Origin: Rikenellaceae bacterium
Lineage (GTDB): Bacteria; Bacteroidota; Bacteroidia; Bacteroidales; UBA932
Direction of reading: 5' to 3'
Length of the DNA: 64,000 bases
NCBI GenBank assembly: GCA_900771335.1
Contig: CAAGNP010000019.1
Coordinates: 7,813-71,812 of the forward strand
Under the pieces are notes generated by a model that ran no database searches, was not told the DNA's origin, and saw only the letters and a list, made by a program, of their open reading frames with translations. The stretch's first letter is position 1; each line of letters begins with the position of its first letter. This document shows, piece after piece, positions 32,998 through 42,472 of this stretch. The position numbers were made by a program, and so were the translations under genes.

Positions 32998-33884
32998 CGG
33001 GTAATCTCTGCAAGTTTGTCAAGCGACAGCTGGATAAGTTCCTTAACTCGTGGCTTGTAGTCTGTGTTCGAATCCCCTGCATAGCGGGCAGCGATGATGC
33101 AGCATACTGTAGCTGCATTGTGATCGAGATTGCGGGCAAGACCGGCAAGGGCAGACCCCTCCATCTCGAAGTTTGTTATCTTCCATTCATCTGAACGGAA
33201 CGACTCAAGACGGTCCATCATGTCGGGGATGGCGATAGGGAGTCTGAGGACTCTGCACTGGGGGCCGTAGAAGCCACCGGCAGAGATGGTCATACCTTTT
33301 ACGGTCGAATCTGCAAAAAGATCGATAAGATTCTGACTAGCCTTCACGAAGTAGGGGATAGGGAGCTTCTTCTCTACCCACTCCTGACCCATGTGCTTCA
33401 GGAAGTCACTCTCCACCTTGGCGTCAGCTATGTTTGCACGTCCACCATACCAGTTGAGGAGGGCATCGAAGCCCACTGAGTAGTGTGAGAAGACGAAAGA
33501 GCCAAGAGGAATCTCCGGCTGGATAGCACCTGAAGTCCCCACTCTGAGGATGTTCAGTGTAGTTTTTTCACTCTTCTCCTCGCGGGTCCGGAAGTCAATA
33601 TTCTTCAAGGCATCAAGCTCGTTAACCACTATGTCGATGTTGTCACAACCGATACCGGTAGATATCACAGATAGCCTTTTGCCTTTATATTTACCTGTCA
33701 CTGTATGGAATTCGCGTGAAGACTTGTCCACCTCTATCTCATCAAAAAAGCTTGCCACCATATCTACTCTGCCAGGATCACCTACAAGCATCACTGTGTC
33801 TGCCAAATCCTCTGGTCTAATATGAAGATGGAATATCGATCCATCACCATTTATGATCAATTCTGATTCTGCAATTCTTCCCAT
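32994..33884 (-). CDS. nucleoside phosphorylase (PNP/UDP family)
   Basis: 296 residues of the PNP_UDP_1 family. Motifs: VMLVGDPGRVDMVASFF (phosphate-binding GDPxR, near residue 34), VISTGIGCDNIDIVVNEL, LRVGTSGAIQPEIPLGSFV (near 117) and NFEMEGSALAGLA (the EMEG ribose/base contact, near 240). Cleaves uridine or a purine nucleoside to base and ribose-1-phosphate in nucleotide salvage; the base preference cannot be fixed, although the GFYGPQCR insertion is unlike E. coli Udp. -7 box at 33912-33919. Confidence 0.88.
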   Translation of the reverse strand: MGRIAESELIINGDGSIFHLHIRPEDLADTVMLVGDPGRVDMVASFFDEIEVDKSSREFHTVTGKYKGKRLSVISTGIGCDNIDIVVNELDALKNIDFRTREEKSEKTTLNILRVGTSGAIQPEIPLGSFVFSHYSVGFDALLNWYGGRANIADAKVESDFLKHMGQEWVEKKLPIPYFVKASQNLIDLFADSTVKGMTISAGGFYGPQCRVLRLPIAIPDMMDRLESFRSDEWKITNFEMEGSALAGLARNLDHNAATVCCIIAARYAGDSNTDYKPRVKELIQLSLDKLAEITR

Positions 33885-33911
33885 ATTAAAGTTCTTTATT
33901 CGTTAAACAAT

Positions 33912-33919
33912 CAAAAATA
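33912..33919 (-). promoter_or_regulatory. -7 box of the nucleoside phosphorylase operon
   Basis: Minus strand TATTTTTG, 27 bp upstream of ATG 33884. Confidence 0.45.
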
Positions 33920-33932
33920 ATAATATTTTTTC

Positions 33933-33940
33933 TACTTTTG
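33933..33940 (+). promoter_or_regulatory. -7 box of the DUF4293 gene
   Basis: TACTTTTG, 21 bp upstream of ATG 33962; supports that start over the upstream ATG at 33938. Confidence 0.55.
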
Positions 33941-33961
33941 TCATCCCTAATACAGAATATT

Positions 33962-34375
33962 ATGTTTTTTAGAATACAATCTCTATTTCTTTCGATCGCA
34001 GCAGGATTGAACATTTCAATGTTCTTCACAAACCTTATAAAATTCACAGACGGACTCAGCATCTCATTCTGGGAATACACCCCTACACGTATTTTCATCC
34101 TGGTGACTTCGGCCCTCAGTATAGTGGCTGTATCATCATTCAAAAACAGACTTTTCCAGATGAGAATCTGTAACCTCAGTACACTCATCTCCCTCGGTTT
34201 CCAGATCTATTTGGCAGTCCTCTTCTTCAGAAGAGAACCTGAGATGATCTTTACCGTCAATGCTGTATTCCCTATAGTGGCAGCCATCCTCACCTTTATA
34301 GGTATGAGATATGTGGCCCGCGATGAGGCAATGGTCATGGCAGCCAGCAGACTCAGAAGATCAAGAAGAAGGTAA
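33962..34375 (+). CDS. DUF4293 family membrane protein
   Basis: 137 residues from MFFRIQSLFLSIAAGLN. Four hydrophobic segments in a small protein, ending in a basic tail (RLRRSRRR). The opening (M-x-RIQSLFL) is the signature of the Bacteroidota DUF4293 family, which is of unknown function and often found beside transcription-termination or rho genes elsewhere. Likely an inner-membrane protein. Confidence 0.78.
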   Translation: MFFRIQSLFLSIAAGLNISMFFTNLIKFTDGLSISFWEYTPTRIFILVTSALSIVAVSSFKNRLFQMRICNLSTLISLGFQIYLAVLFFRREPEMIFTVNAVFPIVAAILTFIGMRYVARDEAMVMAASRLRRSRRR

Positions 34376-34391
34376 TCTCCAGAGAATTTTT

Positions 34392-34453
34392 TTTGGCTTG
34401 GCTTGGCTTGGTCGGCTGATTGGCTGACTTGGCTTGACTTGGCTACGCTTGGC
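34392..34453. repeat. TTGGC-type short tandem repeat
   Basis: GGCTTGGCTTGG and variants (CTTGACTTGGC, ACGCTTGGC) fill this stretch, about ten units of 5-10 bp. It directly precedes palindrome D. Confidence 0.75.
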
Positions 34454-34469
34454 TGGTGAAAATTTTATG

Positions 34470-34577
34470 GTCAATAAGTAGCTGATACTTAGCGACTTCC
34501 TATACCTGAGGGTGGGTGATTTTACCCACCCTCAGGTGTGGTAAGTGGCTGAGGGTGAGAGAGTTGCTGACCAGGAG
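34470..34577 (+). repeat. 108-bp palindromic element, copy D
   Basis: Left end GTCAATAAGT, right end AGTTGCTGACCAGGAG (tail altered). The central stem is 13 bp: CCTGAGGGTGGGT with ACCCACCCTCAGG, loop GATTTT. It lies in the convergent gap between DUF4293 and the last fimbrial gene, and GTG/ATG-rich short repeats follow at 34588-34615. Confidence 0.9.
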
Positions 34578-34630
34578 AGGTCAGGGTGAAATGTGCGATG
34601 TGATGTGTGTCTGGTCTGCGGCAGGAGAGG

Positions 34631-37600
34631 TTATGGGGTGGTTGTGACTGAGGCTTCGTAGATCAACCAGTTGTGGGTGTTGAAGCTATTGCCATAACTG
34701 AAACTGAAATATCCATTACCTCCATTTGGCTCATAAAGAAGATACTGATATCCGTTGCGCTCATATATGTGCATATTTTTGGTTGTATTGTTCCAGTATT
34801 GACTTCCTATAAGCATCAGATCAGGGGTGGTGCCGAATGTGAAATCGTTCTTAAGGCCAAATTGGAAATCTGTTGTCATCCATGCTCCCGAGTTCTTACT
34901 TTTGTACCATGTGTTGATATTGTTAAGTACGGAGTGATCGGTGTGCCATACAAAAAGGTTATCTTCCGAGAGTTCTCCATTGCTTAGTACAAGTGTGTTT
35001 CCTTCTTTTTTCCAATAGTACCCTTTCAGTGATTGAGCCACTCCTGACCATCCATCACTTGCGACTATAATATAAGTCTTGCCATGTTCCAATTCTTCCG
35101 CCCGTTCTACCTGTTCGCCAAGTTCGATACCGATCGATGCTGATCCCATCTTGACCTCAAAGTCACGACTCAAGACCACTGCCTCCCCTTCCTCAATTGC
35201 AACATGTATTTGTCCGGCAATATGGGCATTTTCAGCTGTATAGTATGTTTTACCATCAGTTGTGGCGGCTGAGGCATGGACACCATTAATGAGGATCTCG
35301 TACCCAGACTCTTCTGCAGATATACCCTCGACCTGGATTTTTACTTTGTGCTGTCCTACTATGTATTCAGTTTCAGGGTTGAATTCAGCATCATCAATTT
35401 CTGAGACAGTAAAGTTTACGATATTTACAAGCTGTGTAGCCCTCTCTACGATACCGTGGTCGTTTGTAATTACCATCTGGTACACCCTGTCGACAGCGTA
35501 TTCGGCTGTGTGTTGGTATTGTCCTTTAACTTGCTGAGGAGTATTCTTTTCAAGGTTTGATAAAAGTTGAAAGCCTCCATCTATATCAGATCTGTCAATG
35601 TTTATGACGGCTGACGCGATATTGCTATGGATGGAGTGGGCGTCGTAGTCGAGTGTTATTTTATCGCCTTTATATATCCATTTTGGGGCAGAAAATTTGA
35701 TAAATATCTGGCCCAAACTATTGCCCAATTCAGCTTTGATACATCTTACTGAGGCTGCTGTTCTCCTATTGGCGTAGTCAGATGTTATATATTGGGCGTT
35801 GTAGGTATTTGATCCATCGCCAATGCCATCATCATCGGTGTCTGCTCCTGTCTCTGTCCATTTGCTCTTTACCCTGCTTATATATGTCCTGAGCCTGTGC
35901 CCATTTGAATGGATATGGGATGAGTGGTAGTCACCTTTTTCACCTACATATTTCCAGGCTGCTGTAAGTGAAGAGATTCCCCTGTCCACACCTTTGTATC
36001 CGGCGGCAGGGAAGAAAAGTGTTTCAGAATTGGCTCCGGGAACTGTAATTCCGTAGCTTTGAGGAGAAATGTTACCCTCTTTGCTTACAAGGTACGAAGA
36101 GAGTTCCTGTTGGGGTACCCTATATCCGAACGGGCAAGGGTCATAAATCGTTTTACCTATTATCAGAGAGGAAGGATCGCCCCATAGAACATCGTTTTTC
36201 TCACCGAGCCAGTCGTACTGGTAGAATTCCGCTATCTCTGTAGGGAGTATAATGTACATAGGATGTCGTACACCATCCATTATGGTAGGTGATCCGAAGT
36301 TTATTACAGATGTACTGTGTAATTCGTCTCCGAAATAATCCCAGTATGGAGAAGTGGCTGTACTAAGAGGCCTGTAATTGTGTGTCGGTGGTGGCATGGA
36401 TGGATCCTTGCGCCCCCACTGATAATAGAGGCCATAACTTTGGAGAGCAGATTCCGGTGTGTCAGGAATCTCTCCATACAGAGCGCCCAGATTTCTGTCA
36501 AGAGTAGTAATTGTCTGGGGCTCACTTCCGGATATGGTGAGTTCGAATTTCTGCTCTTTTGGTGTATCCGTAATCCATATATGCCAGCTCCATAGTATGT
36601 TGCCACCCTTGTCAAATACACCGATTACAGCATTGCCTTTTGTAAATGTATCATCACTCTTGTCTGGTGTCCCCTTTGTGTCTACTGGGAGTTTGAATCT
36701 TACATATTCATACATAAACTCTATCTGGGTTATAAGGTCCTTGGATGATTCCCATATAAGACCGGCCCTTACAGGTTCAATATGTGTAGAGGTGTGAGGA
36801 AAGCCAGGCAGTAGACCGAAATCACCATTTCCTATCTGGTTGGCCAAGAATGCATAACCATCGTAATAATCTCCATTTTCCTGAAGATGTGCCAGAGGGT
36901 CTACTATATAACAATTGGCTGTCTGATGGGTGAATATACCGGCATCTGCCCGTCCGTGGGTAAGGTCAAAATATTCATCTTCACCATCTGTAAGAAGTAT
37001 TGATGCAATGGTTCCATCTGTCTTGAAGTTTAACTTGACTTCATAGATGAAGCCCGGCTGAAATACTTCGACCTCATCATCTTCTATTGTCTGCTTCATG
37101 GGGATAACTACAGAATAAGCACCTGCGTCAGTGGTAATATCAAGATACAGATCTCCTCCTGGTGCTATTAGTGCGTATCCAAGATATACGGGATTTTCCG
37201 AGCTTGTCCCAGAGAGGTCAATACTTTCCGGTGCTGATATGTTGTCAAATGAGGAGTCCTCGTAACCATAAATAGGTGTTTTATGAATGTCAAAATATGA
37301 TATCCTATCCCCAAAAAGGATCTGTGACGGAAACACCCCGTCAGTTGTAGGGAGAAGTATCCTGCAGGATGATGGTTGGTTCCTTACTTGCACTTTTCTC
37401 AGTTGTCCCCACATATGGTAACTCTGTGCAGAGTTTTCAGAATAGGCGTACACTTTGATTGCTGAAAGGAAATGCTTGTATGTGAAAAATTTGTCAGAGT
37501 CGAACGGGTCTGCATATGTAGCGCTTTGAAGTTCGCTCATCATCACATCTGTTTCACCATCCAGATTGTCAAATACTACCCACAAGGAATCAGGATTGTC

Positions 37601-38074
37601 TGTACCGGTTTTATATTGGTCGCTGAAATATTCAAACTGTGTGACAGCTGCTATACCTTGGCTGTTTCTATGGAGGGTACATGTTCTTGGGTGCCAACTG
37701 ATCATTCTGGTGGTATAATAACTGTTACCCTCATATTTGTAGCTCTGGACAGGGTTGAGATATACAGAACGTGTATTGTGGGTACCTGTATGCGCTGTGG
37801 CAATATCCCCTTCAAGTACATACGATTTTAACCAGGGTTCATAATGGCTACCTCCCGATGTCGTCTCGTCAAGTCTGAGGAAATTTGATTCAAGGCGGTG
37901 TGTGGTGGTGCTGTTGGTAAGTGCCTTAGTGGCAAATGGAGGCTTTTGTGTATCTTCGAGATATACTGATGGGGATATCTGCTCATCAGCAGGTATCTCC
38001 AAAGGAATCCTTTCGCTGCATCCAAGCAGTGCCAGCGAAAATATCGACAATATATATAATATTCTAATTCTCAT
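34631..38074 (-). CDS. giant modular fimbrial tip-like lipoprotein 1
   Basis: 1147 residues. Lipoprotein signal MRIRILYILSIFSLALLGC. Residues 20-370 look like a fimbrillin/Mfa-type beta domain (FATKAL near the mature N-terminus is a likely proteolytic site, then SAIKVYAY, GYALIAPGGDLYLDI). A module follows at about 380-780: TANCYIVDP (383), LWSWHIWITD (495), TLDRNLGALY, YYQWGRKDP (546), YDPCPFGYRVP (641), FPAAGYKG and AASVRCIKAE. After it come Ig-like beta parts and a C-terminal domain with several Trp and Tyr (about 1000-1147). Last gene of the fimbrial operon; by place and layout a tip adhesin. Exact ligand unknown. Confidence 0.75.
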   Translation of the reverse strand: MRIRILYILSIFSLALLGCSERIPLEIPADEQISPSVYLEDTQKPPFATKALTNSTTTHRLESNFLRLDETTSGGSHYEPWLKSYVLEGDIATAHTGTHNTRSVYLNPVQSYKYEGNSYYTTRMISWHPRTCTLHRNSQGIAAVTQFEYFSDQYKTGTDNPDSLWVVFDNLDGETDVMMSELQSATYADPFDSDKFFTYKHFLSAIKVYAYSENSAQSYHMWGQLRKVQVRNQPSSCRILLPTTDGVFPSQILFGDRISYFDIHKTPIYGYEDSSFDNISAPESIDLSGTSSENPVYLGYALIAPGGDLYLDITTDAGAYSVVIPMKQTIEDDEVEVFQPGFIYEVKLNFKTDGTIASILLTDGEDEYFDLTHGRADAGIFTHQTANCYIVDPLAHLQENGDYYDGYAFLANQIGNGDFGLLPGFPHTSTHIEPVRAGLIWESSKDLITQIEFMYEYVRFKLPVDTKGTPDKSDDTFTKGNAVIGVFDKGGNILWSWHIWITDTPKEQKFELTISGSEPQTITTLDRNLGALYGEIPDTPESALQSYGLYYQWGRKDPSMPPPTHNYRPLSTATSPYWDYFGDELHSTSVINFGSPTIMDGVRHPMYIILPTEIAEFYQYDWLGEKNDVLWGDPSSLIIGKTIYDPCPFGYRVPQQELSSYLVSKEGNISPQSYGITVPGANSETLFFPAAGYKGVDRGISSLTAAWKYVGEKGDYHSSHIHSNGHRLRTYISRVKSKWTETGADTDDDGIGDGSNTYNAQYITSDYANRRTAASVRCIKAELGNSLGQIFIKFSAPKWIYKGDKITLDYDAHSIHSNIASAVINIDRSDIDGGFQLLSNLEKNTPQQVKGQYQHTAEYAVDRVYQMVITNDHGIVERATQLVNIVNFTVSEIDDAEFNPETEYIVGQHKVKIQVEGISAEESGYEILINGVHASAATTDGKTYYTAENAHIAGQIHVAIEEGEAVVLSRDFEVKMGSASIGIELGEQVERAEELEHGKTYIIVASDGWSGVAQSLKGYYWKKEGNTLVLSNGELSEDNLFVWHTDHSVLNNINTWYKSKNSGAWMTTDFQFGLKNDFTFGTTPDLMLIGSQYWNNTTKNMHIYERNGYQYLLYEPNGGNGYFSFSYGNSFNTHNWLIYEASVTTTP

Positions 38075-38077
38075 TTC

Positions 38078-41000
38078 TTACTCTTTTTGGCATCTTACGG
38101 GATATCCATAGGTTGACGGAATTCCCCTGTAATTGTAACTTACCGCCTGCCCGGTATAAGCATTGGATCCATCCTTATAATAGAATAAACTTCTGGACGA
38201 ATTGCCGGCGGGAGTGCTTGAATGGAACCTTCCTACTGAGCCTACTTGTCTAAAGTTGCCTGTATTGCTGTCTATATACCCTGTGTATGGGTACCAGCTT
38301 TTGTCATAATATTCTTTGTTGAGGAATATTCCATTTGCACTGGTTATTACTCCATACCCATTCGTCTGGGAATAGTTGTTCCAATCCTTATCAGTGTAGC
38401 AATATGTGGTATTTGTACCCTTCTCCCTGTCAGCATATGTCCAGACCAGATAATATGCGACAGTATATCCCGGAGGACATGGATCATACATTGTCTTTGA
38501 TGATGTTTTACCAAATCCCCCTGCTGATGAGTATCCCCAGAACGAAGTTAGAGAGGCTGCATTTATTAGGGTGGAGAAGCATTGGTTGTCGTAGTTGTTT
38601 ACATCGTCTGTAATATAGTACCCCAATAGGTCAGGAATATCGTTTCCACTGAATATGTCATCGGTAGACAGGTGATATCTTGTGGGGTCAGAGATGGAGT
38701 TTGCGACACTCTTCTCACTTACAACATTGGTGGTATTGGCAAAATGGTCGTTTGAAATCCATTTGCCTTGTCCCTTGTCGTATGTCCACCATTTGGATGT
38801 AGTATTATCGGTGGTAGATGAAGAGGCCGGCCCAGGGAATGGGTCCTTGCGCCCCCACTGGTAATAGAGACCGTATGTGGGTAGTACATTTGCAGGTACC
38901 GCTGATACTTTAGGGGCTTCAGTTGCACCCAGAAATCTGTCCATTACTGCATAATCCAGAGAGTTGTGTATTTCCGGTTCATCTGTGAGCCATATATGCC
39001 ATGACCAAATTATATTCTCCCTTGCATCTCGTCCGGCCAGAATCATATTTCCCTCTTCAAATCTATCTATCCTGAATGTGACATATCCATCATTGTCTGG
39101 TTTGCCGTCATTTTCCATTTTTACGGGTATGTAAATTTCATCATCATCATTTGTGCCACTGAGTGAACCTTGCCACCAAAGGGTGTCTACCCTTGCCAGC
39201 TCACGTGATATGTCGGTCTGTAGTCCCTCTGAAATGTCTATATATCCGGCAGAACCAGCTGCTACAAGTTTGCCTACTCCGTTACCCCTAACAGTAGCTT
39301 TAAATTTATAATATCCGGCTTCGCTCACTATGTATGAGTTGGCGGTCTGTGATGCACTCAGATCCTTTACCTCCGAGTGTGATCTGCGGGATACACATCT
39401 CACAGGCATAGCAACTGTGGCAGGGTAACCTGGCTTGTTGGTGGTGTGTACCTCCTGTACTTGATAATTGTTTTCTGAACCATCCACTATTATATCCATA
39501 AGGTATGGCTCATAGATGCCTGTATTCTCTTTGGTTGTGGTGGCAAGCCATACATAAGAACCGAAGTCGGACTCACCGGAAGTGTTTCCTTCAATAAGAT
39601 ACCCGTTTCTTTTGATCGAGTTGCTTCCCGAATCATAGTACCAGTAGCCATTGATAGGGAAGAACATATCGTGATTTGTCTCTGTTATATAGTGTATGAG
39701 GTGATTGTCGCCACCTACGTGGTCCAGTTCAATGTCCATATTGTGGGTAAGCTTGTAACTTGGAACTCTGTATCCAGCAGGACAAGGATCATAGATGGTT
39801 TTAGTATACTCCTGAGTCTCCGGACGATAACCCCAAAGGGATGTTGTGTGTTCGCTATCAGGAACTTTAGTGTAGAAGTCAAAAGGATTTTTAGACCTGT
39901 CATACATTTTTACATGCTCTGATGTATTAGGGATGAAGGTTTTACTTTCTGATAATGTTTTACCTAATGGTAGAGGTGTCGGACGTCCCCATTGGTAGTA
40001 TAGTCCATCAAAAGCTGTGACATTTTGGGTGGGAGAATCGTTGGAGGCAGAGGCTCTGTCTGCAGCTATTGCGCCGAGATCTCTGTCAAGAGTGGAGAAT
40101 CCGTTACGGAGAGAGAGTTCTCGTGGACGGTCAGTAACCCATAAGTGCCAGCACCATAGAAGTTCACCCCCCTCGCGGTCGTATCCGCCAAGCAGAATAC
40201 TACCTTCATTTTCCATCCTTTTGTCAGTAAGATCTTGTTCGTTCCCTTTAAGATGGAAATATATTTTTCCGTCATGGGGAATGTTTTCCAATACGAAATC
40301 ATCTTCAAGCCCATTTTCTACCCACAATATATCCATATACCCAATGTTGAGGGAAGGATCAGCTTCATCAATTATCCCTTCAGGACCGTTCCCTTTAACA
40401 GTTACATTGAAACAATAGCCATAGTTGGCTGAAGATACGATATAACAATTGGCTGTCTGTGTAGTGCTAAGATCGAAATATGTATTCCCGATATTGTTTT
40501 CATTGAGAGTATTCCCGCTTTCCCATTCGCTGATAGCCACTTCAGGATCGATGAATCCGTGGTCCGAGAATCGGAGATATATATCGTAATTTTTTCCTCT
40601 GTCAAACTGTTTGGTGATGGAGAGAGTGGATTCAACTGCCTCCGCATCACCTTTTTTGGTTATTATCTTTACTGTCAGATCGTCACCGGAAGGGGGAGGG
40701 GCCATAATGGGTGTGAGTGCAATGGCGGTTATGTGATCTGTGGGGATATTATTTTGTGCTACAAGTGGTGAGTTCCCTGTGACGATATAGTCCTTAGTCC
40801 CAGTCTCCTCTATTGTGTAATTTACTCCGTCGTGTGGGAGTGTCAGTGTCATATTTTCTCCAAGGCCAGTGATTTCGATAGACTGAATATCACCCCAAGT
40901 CTCTCTGCTGTCGTGTGTAATATCTCCATTCTGGTTCTTTTTCAGCATAGCATATACGTGAAATGTATACTTGACAAGTCCGTGTTGGAACATAATAGTG

Positions 41001-41467
41001 TTGAACCCTTTGGATTGTGTGCCGGATGCCACTGTTCCATACATAATGTCGGTATCACCATCTATGTCATTAAAGCTGACGACACCATCCGATACTTCGT
41101 TATCAGGATACCACGAGGCATACAGTATCTCAGAAGTGGCGTCCTTGAATGTCTGATATGTTGAAAATTCAATGTCCCTAACATTTTTGTCTGTCTCCCC
41201 GGGTTTCATATTGGCCTTCAAAGCATCGGAGCAATTGGCGAAGCTTCTGTTGGCATCTATTACATCCACTCTTGCCAAAGCGATAGGAAGATCAGAATTA
41301 TAATCAGATCCGATAGATGCTTTAGTAGTCTGATCCATAAGTGAGGCGTGTAGTGTAATTTTATCCTCATAGGGATTCCTCTCTATCCTCAGGCAGGAGT
41401 GCCCGATAGCCATCATAATGATGACAGCTATAATACGTGCTGTTATATGTATGGTTCTTCCGTTCAT
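38078..41467 (-). CDS. giant modular fimbrial tip-like lipoprotein 2
   Basis: 1129 residues from ATG 41467; the frame can be opened further to 41527 but that overlaps the fimbrillin gene, and MNGRTIHITARIIAVIIMMAIGHSC gives a lipobox. An N-terminal fimbrillin-like domain (about 25-330, FQHGLVKYTFHVYAML, GVNYTIEETGTKDYIVTGNSPLV in part) is followed by two copies of the module seen in the neighbouring giant protein: TANCYIVSS (334)-LLWCWHLWVTD (437)-YYQWGRPTP (487)-YDPCPAGYRVP (558), and TANSYIVSEAG (706)-IWSWHIWLTD (820)-YYQWGRKDP (866)-YDPCPPGYTV (993). It starts 3 bp after the fimbrillin stop. Confidence 0.75.
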   Translation of the reverse strand: MNGRTIHITARIIAVIIMMAIGHSCLRIERNPYEDKITLHASLMDQTTKASIGSDYNSDLPIALARVDVIDANRSFANCSDALKANMKPGETDKNVRDIEFSTYQTFKDATSEILYASWYPDNEVSDGVVSFNDIDGDTDIMYGTVASGTQSKGFNTIMFQHGLVKYTFHVYAMLKKNQNGDITHDSRETWGDIQSIEITGLGENMTLTLPHDGVNYTIEETGTKDYIVTGNSPLVAQNNIPTDHITAIALTPIMAPPPSGDDLTVKIITKKGDAEAVESTLSITKQFDRGKNYDIYLRFSDHGFIDPEVAISEWESGNTLNENNIGNTYFDLSTTQTANCYIVSSANYGYCFNVTVKGNGPEGIIDEADPSLNIGYMDILWVENGLEDDFVLENIPHDGKIYFHLKGNEQDLTDKRMENEGSILLGGYDREGGELLWCWHLWVTDRPRELSLRNGFSTLDRDLGAIAADRASASNDSPTQNVTAFDGLYYQWGRPTPLPLGKTLSESKTFIPNTSEHVKMYDRSKNPFDFYTKVPDSEHTTSLWGYRPETQEYTKTIYDPCPAGYRVPSYKLTHNMDIELDHVGGDNHLIHYITETNHDMFFPINGYWYYDSGSNSIKRNGYLIEGNTSGESDFGSYVWLATTTKENTGIYEPYLMDIIVDGSENNYQVQEVHTTNKPGYPATVAMPVRCVSRRSHSEVKDLSASQTANSYIVSEAGYYKFKATVRGNGVGKLVAAGSAGYIDISEGLQTDISRELARVDTLWWQGSLSGTNDDDEIYIPVKMENDGKPDNDGYVTFRIDRFEEGNMILAGRDARENIIWSWHIWLTDEPEIHNSLDYAVMDRFLGATEAPKVSAVPANVLPTYGLYYQWGRKDPFPGPASSSTTDNTTSKWWTYDKGQGKWISNDHFANTTNVVSEKSVANSISDPTRYHLSTDDIFSGNDIPDLLGYYITDDVNNYDNQCFSTLINAASLTSFWGYSSAGGFGKTSSKTMYDPCPPGYTVAYYLVWTYADREKGTNTTYCYTDKDWNNYSQTNGYGVITSANGIFLNKEYYDKSWYPYTGYIDSNTGNFRQVGSVGRFHSSTPAGNSSRSLFYYKDGSNAYTGQAVSYNYRGIPSTYGYPVRCQKE

Positions 41468-41469
41468 AA

Positions 41470-42471
41470 TTATTTTGCAGGCAATGGTGGCAATATGGTA
41501 CCTTCGATATCTCCTCCATCTCCCCAATCTGCGATGGAGCCTCTCAAGTGAATACCATTGTCTATAATCAGGTTATATGTAATAAGGTGACCGCTCTGCC
41601 AGTTGTTGGCATCAGCCTCACCCAGGTTGAAACTTTTGCTGAATGTAGTAGGTGTATCCTCCCCTATAGGGGTGTATTCGTAACTTATAGATAAGGTATA
41701 CCCCTTAAGAGTAGAGTTGGGAGCAGGTATGGCTATAAAATCCAGTACCTTAATCTCTGTTTCTGCTGCCGGATCTGCAGCTGGGATACTTATAACCTCT
41801 TTCGAGTAAGTGCCGGTGTCTATAGTGGGTATGGTGGACCAGGTGCCGCCTGTATAGGTAAGTGATGCCCCGGTAATTATATTGCTGAGGGTTACGCTGA
41901 GTTCGGAAATGGCAAAAGATGACATTCCAATGGCACGGACAACATTTATCTTTATTTTAGACATGGCGTGTTTGAGTGCAATAGGTACCAGCGGATGCAC
42001 CTTACTTGGACTTAATACCAATTGGTCGGAGAGGAGATAGTCGGCACACATCCCTTCTGAATATGATGCAGGCTGTAAAACTTCTATCCTATGTCCCGAA
42101 TCATAAATGTTCAATGTGGTCTCTGTCGGAACTGTGTATGCATAGCCATAAAATGTGTATGTGGCATTGTCATTCCATACCTTTCCATCAGGGGGAAGCC
42201 ATACATTGCCGGATTGATTAATTTTGACAGTAGAGTAGTATCCGCTATAGAACATAGGCTTTCCGTCTTCAGATCCCACAACATATACATTTGCACTTCC
42301 TATATTCTCAGAGGTTATCTCCCCTTTTGTCATAGCATCTGCACTGACACTCATATCTGGTGTGGAAACGGCAAACTCAATAGGTGTACCTGCCACATCT
42401 TTGGAGCAGCCAGCACTAACTATGACTGTAAACAGTGAGAGTATTATATGTGTAAATGTTTTCTTCATCAC
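41470..42471 (-). CDS. fimbrillin family lipoprotein (minor subunit) 1
   Basis: 333 residues. Lipobox in LFTVIVSAGC. An arginine or lysine-type processing region is expected after ADAMTKGEI, as in P. gingivalis type fimbrillins where a gingipain-like protease frees the groove for donor-strand exchange. The body is two beta domains: VYVVGSEDGKPMFYSG, LKHAMSKIKINVVRA (the HAMSKI stretch is typical of the fimbrillin N-terminal domain), and a C-terminal ITYNLIIDNGIHLRGSIADW. It lies between another fimbrillin (1 bp) and giant protein 2 (2 bp). Confidence 0.8.
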   Translation of the reverse strand: MMKKTFTHIILSLFTVIVSAGCSKDVAGTPIEFAVSTPDMSVSADAMTKGEITSENIGSANVYVVGSEDGKPMFYSGYYSTVKINQSGNVWLPPDGKVWNDNATYTFYGYAYTVPTETTLNIYDSGHRIEVLQPASYSEGMCADYLLSDQLVLSPSKVHPLVPIALKHAMSKIKINVVRAIGMSSFAISELSVTLSNIITGASLTYTGGTWSTIPTIDTGTYSKEVISIPAADPAAETEIKVLDFIAIPAPNSTLKGYTLSISYEYTPIGEDTPTTFSKSFNLGEADANNWQSGHLITYNLIIDNGIHLRGSIADWGDGGDIEGTILPPLPAK

Positions 42472-42472
42472 T

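Noticed and set aside
38078..41527. Start of giant protein 2 at 41527
   Set aside because: It would overlap the fimbrillin gene by 58 bp and place a basic non-signal stretch before the lipoprotein signal; ATG 41467 is better.
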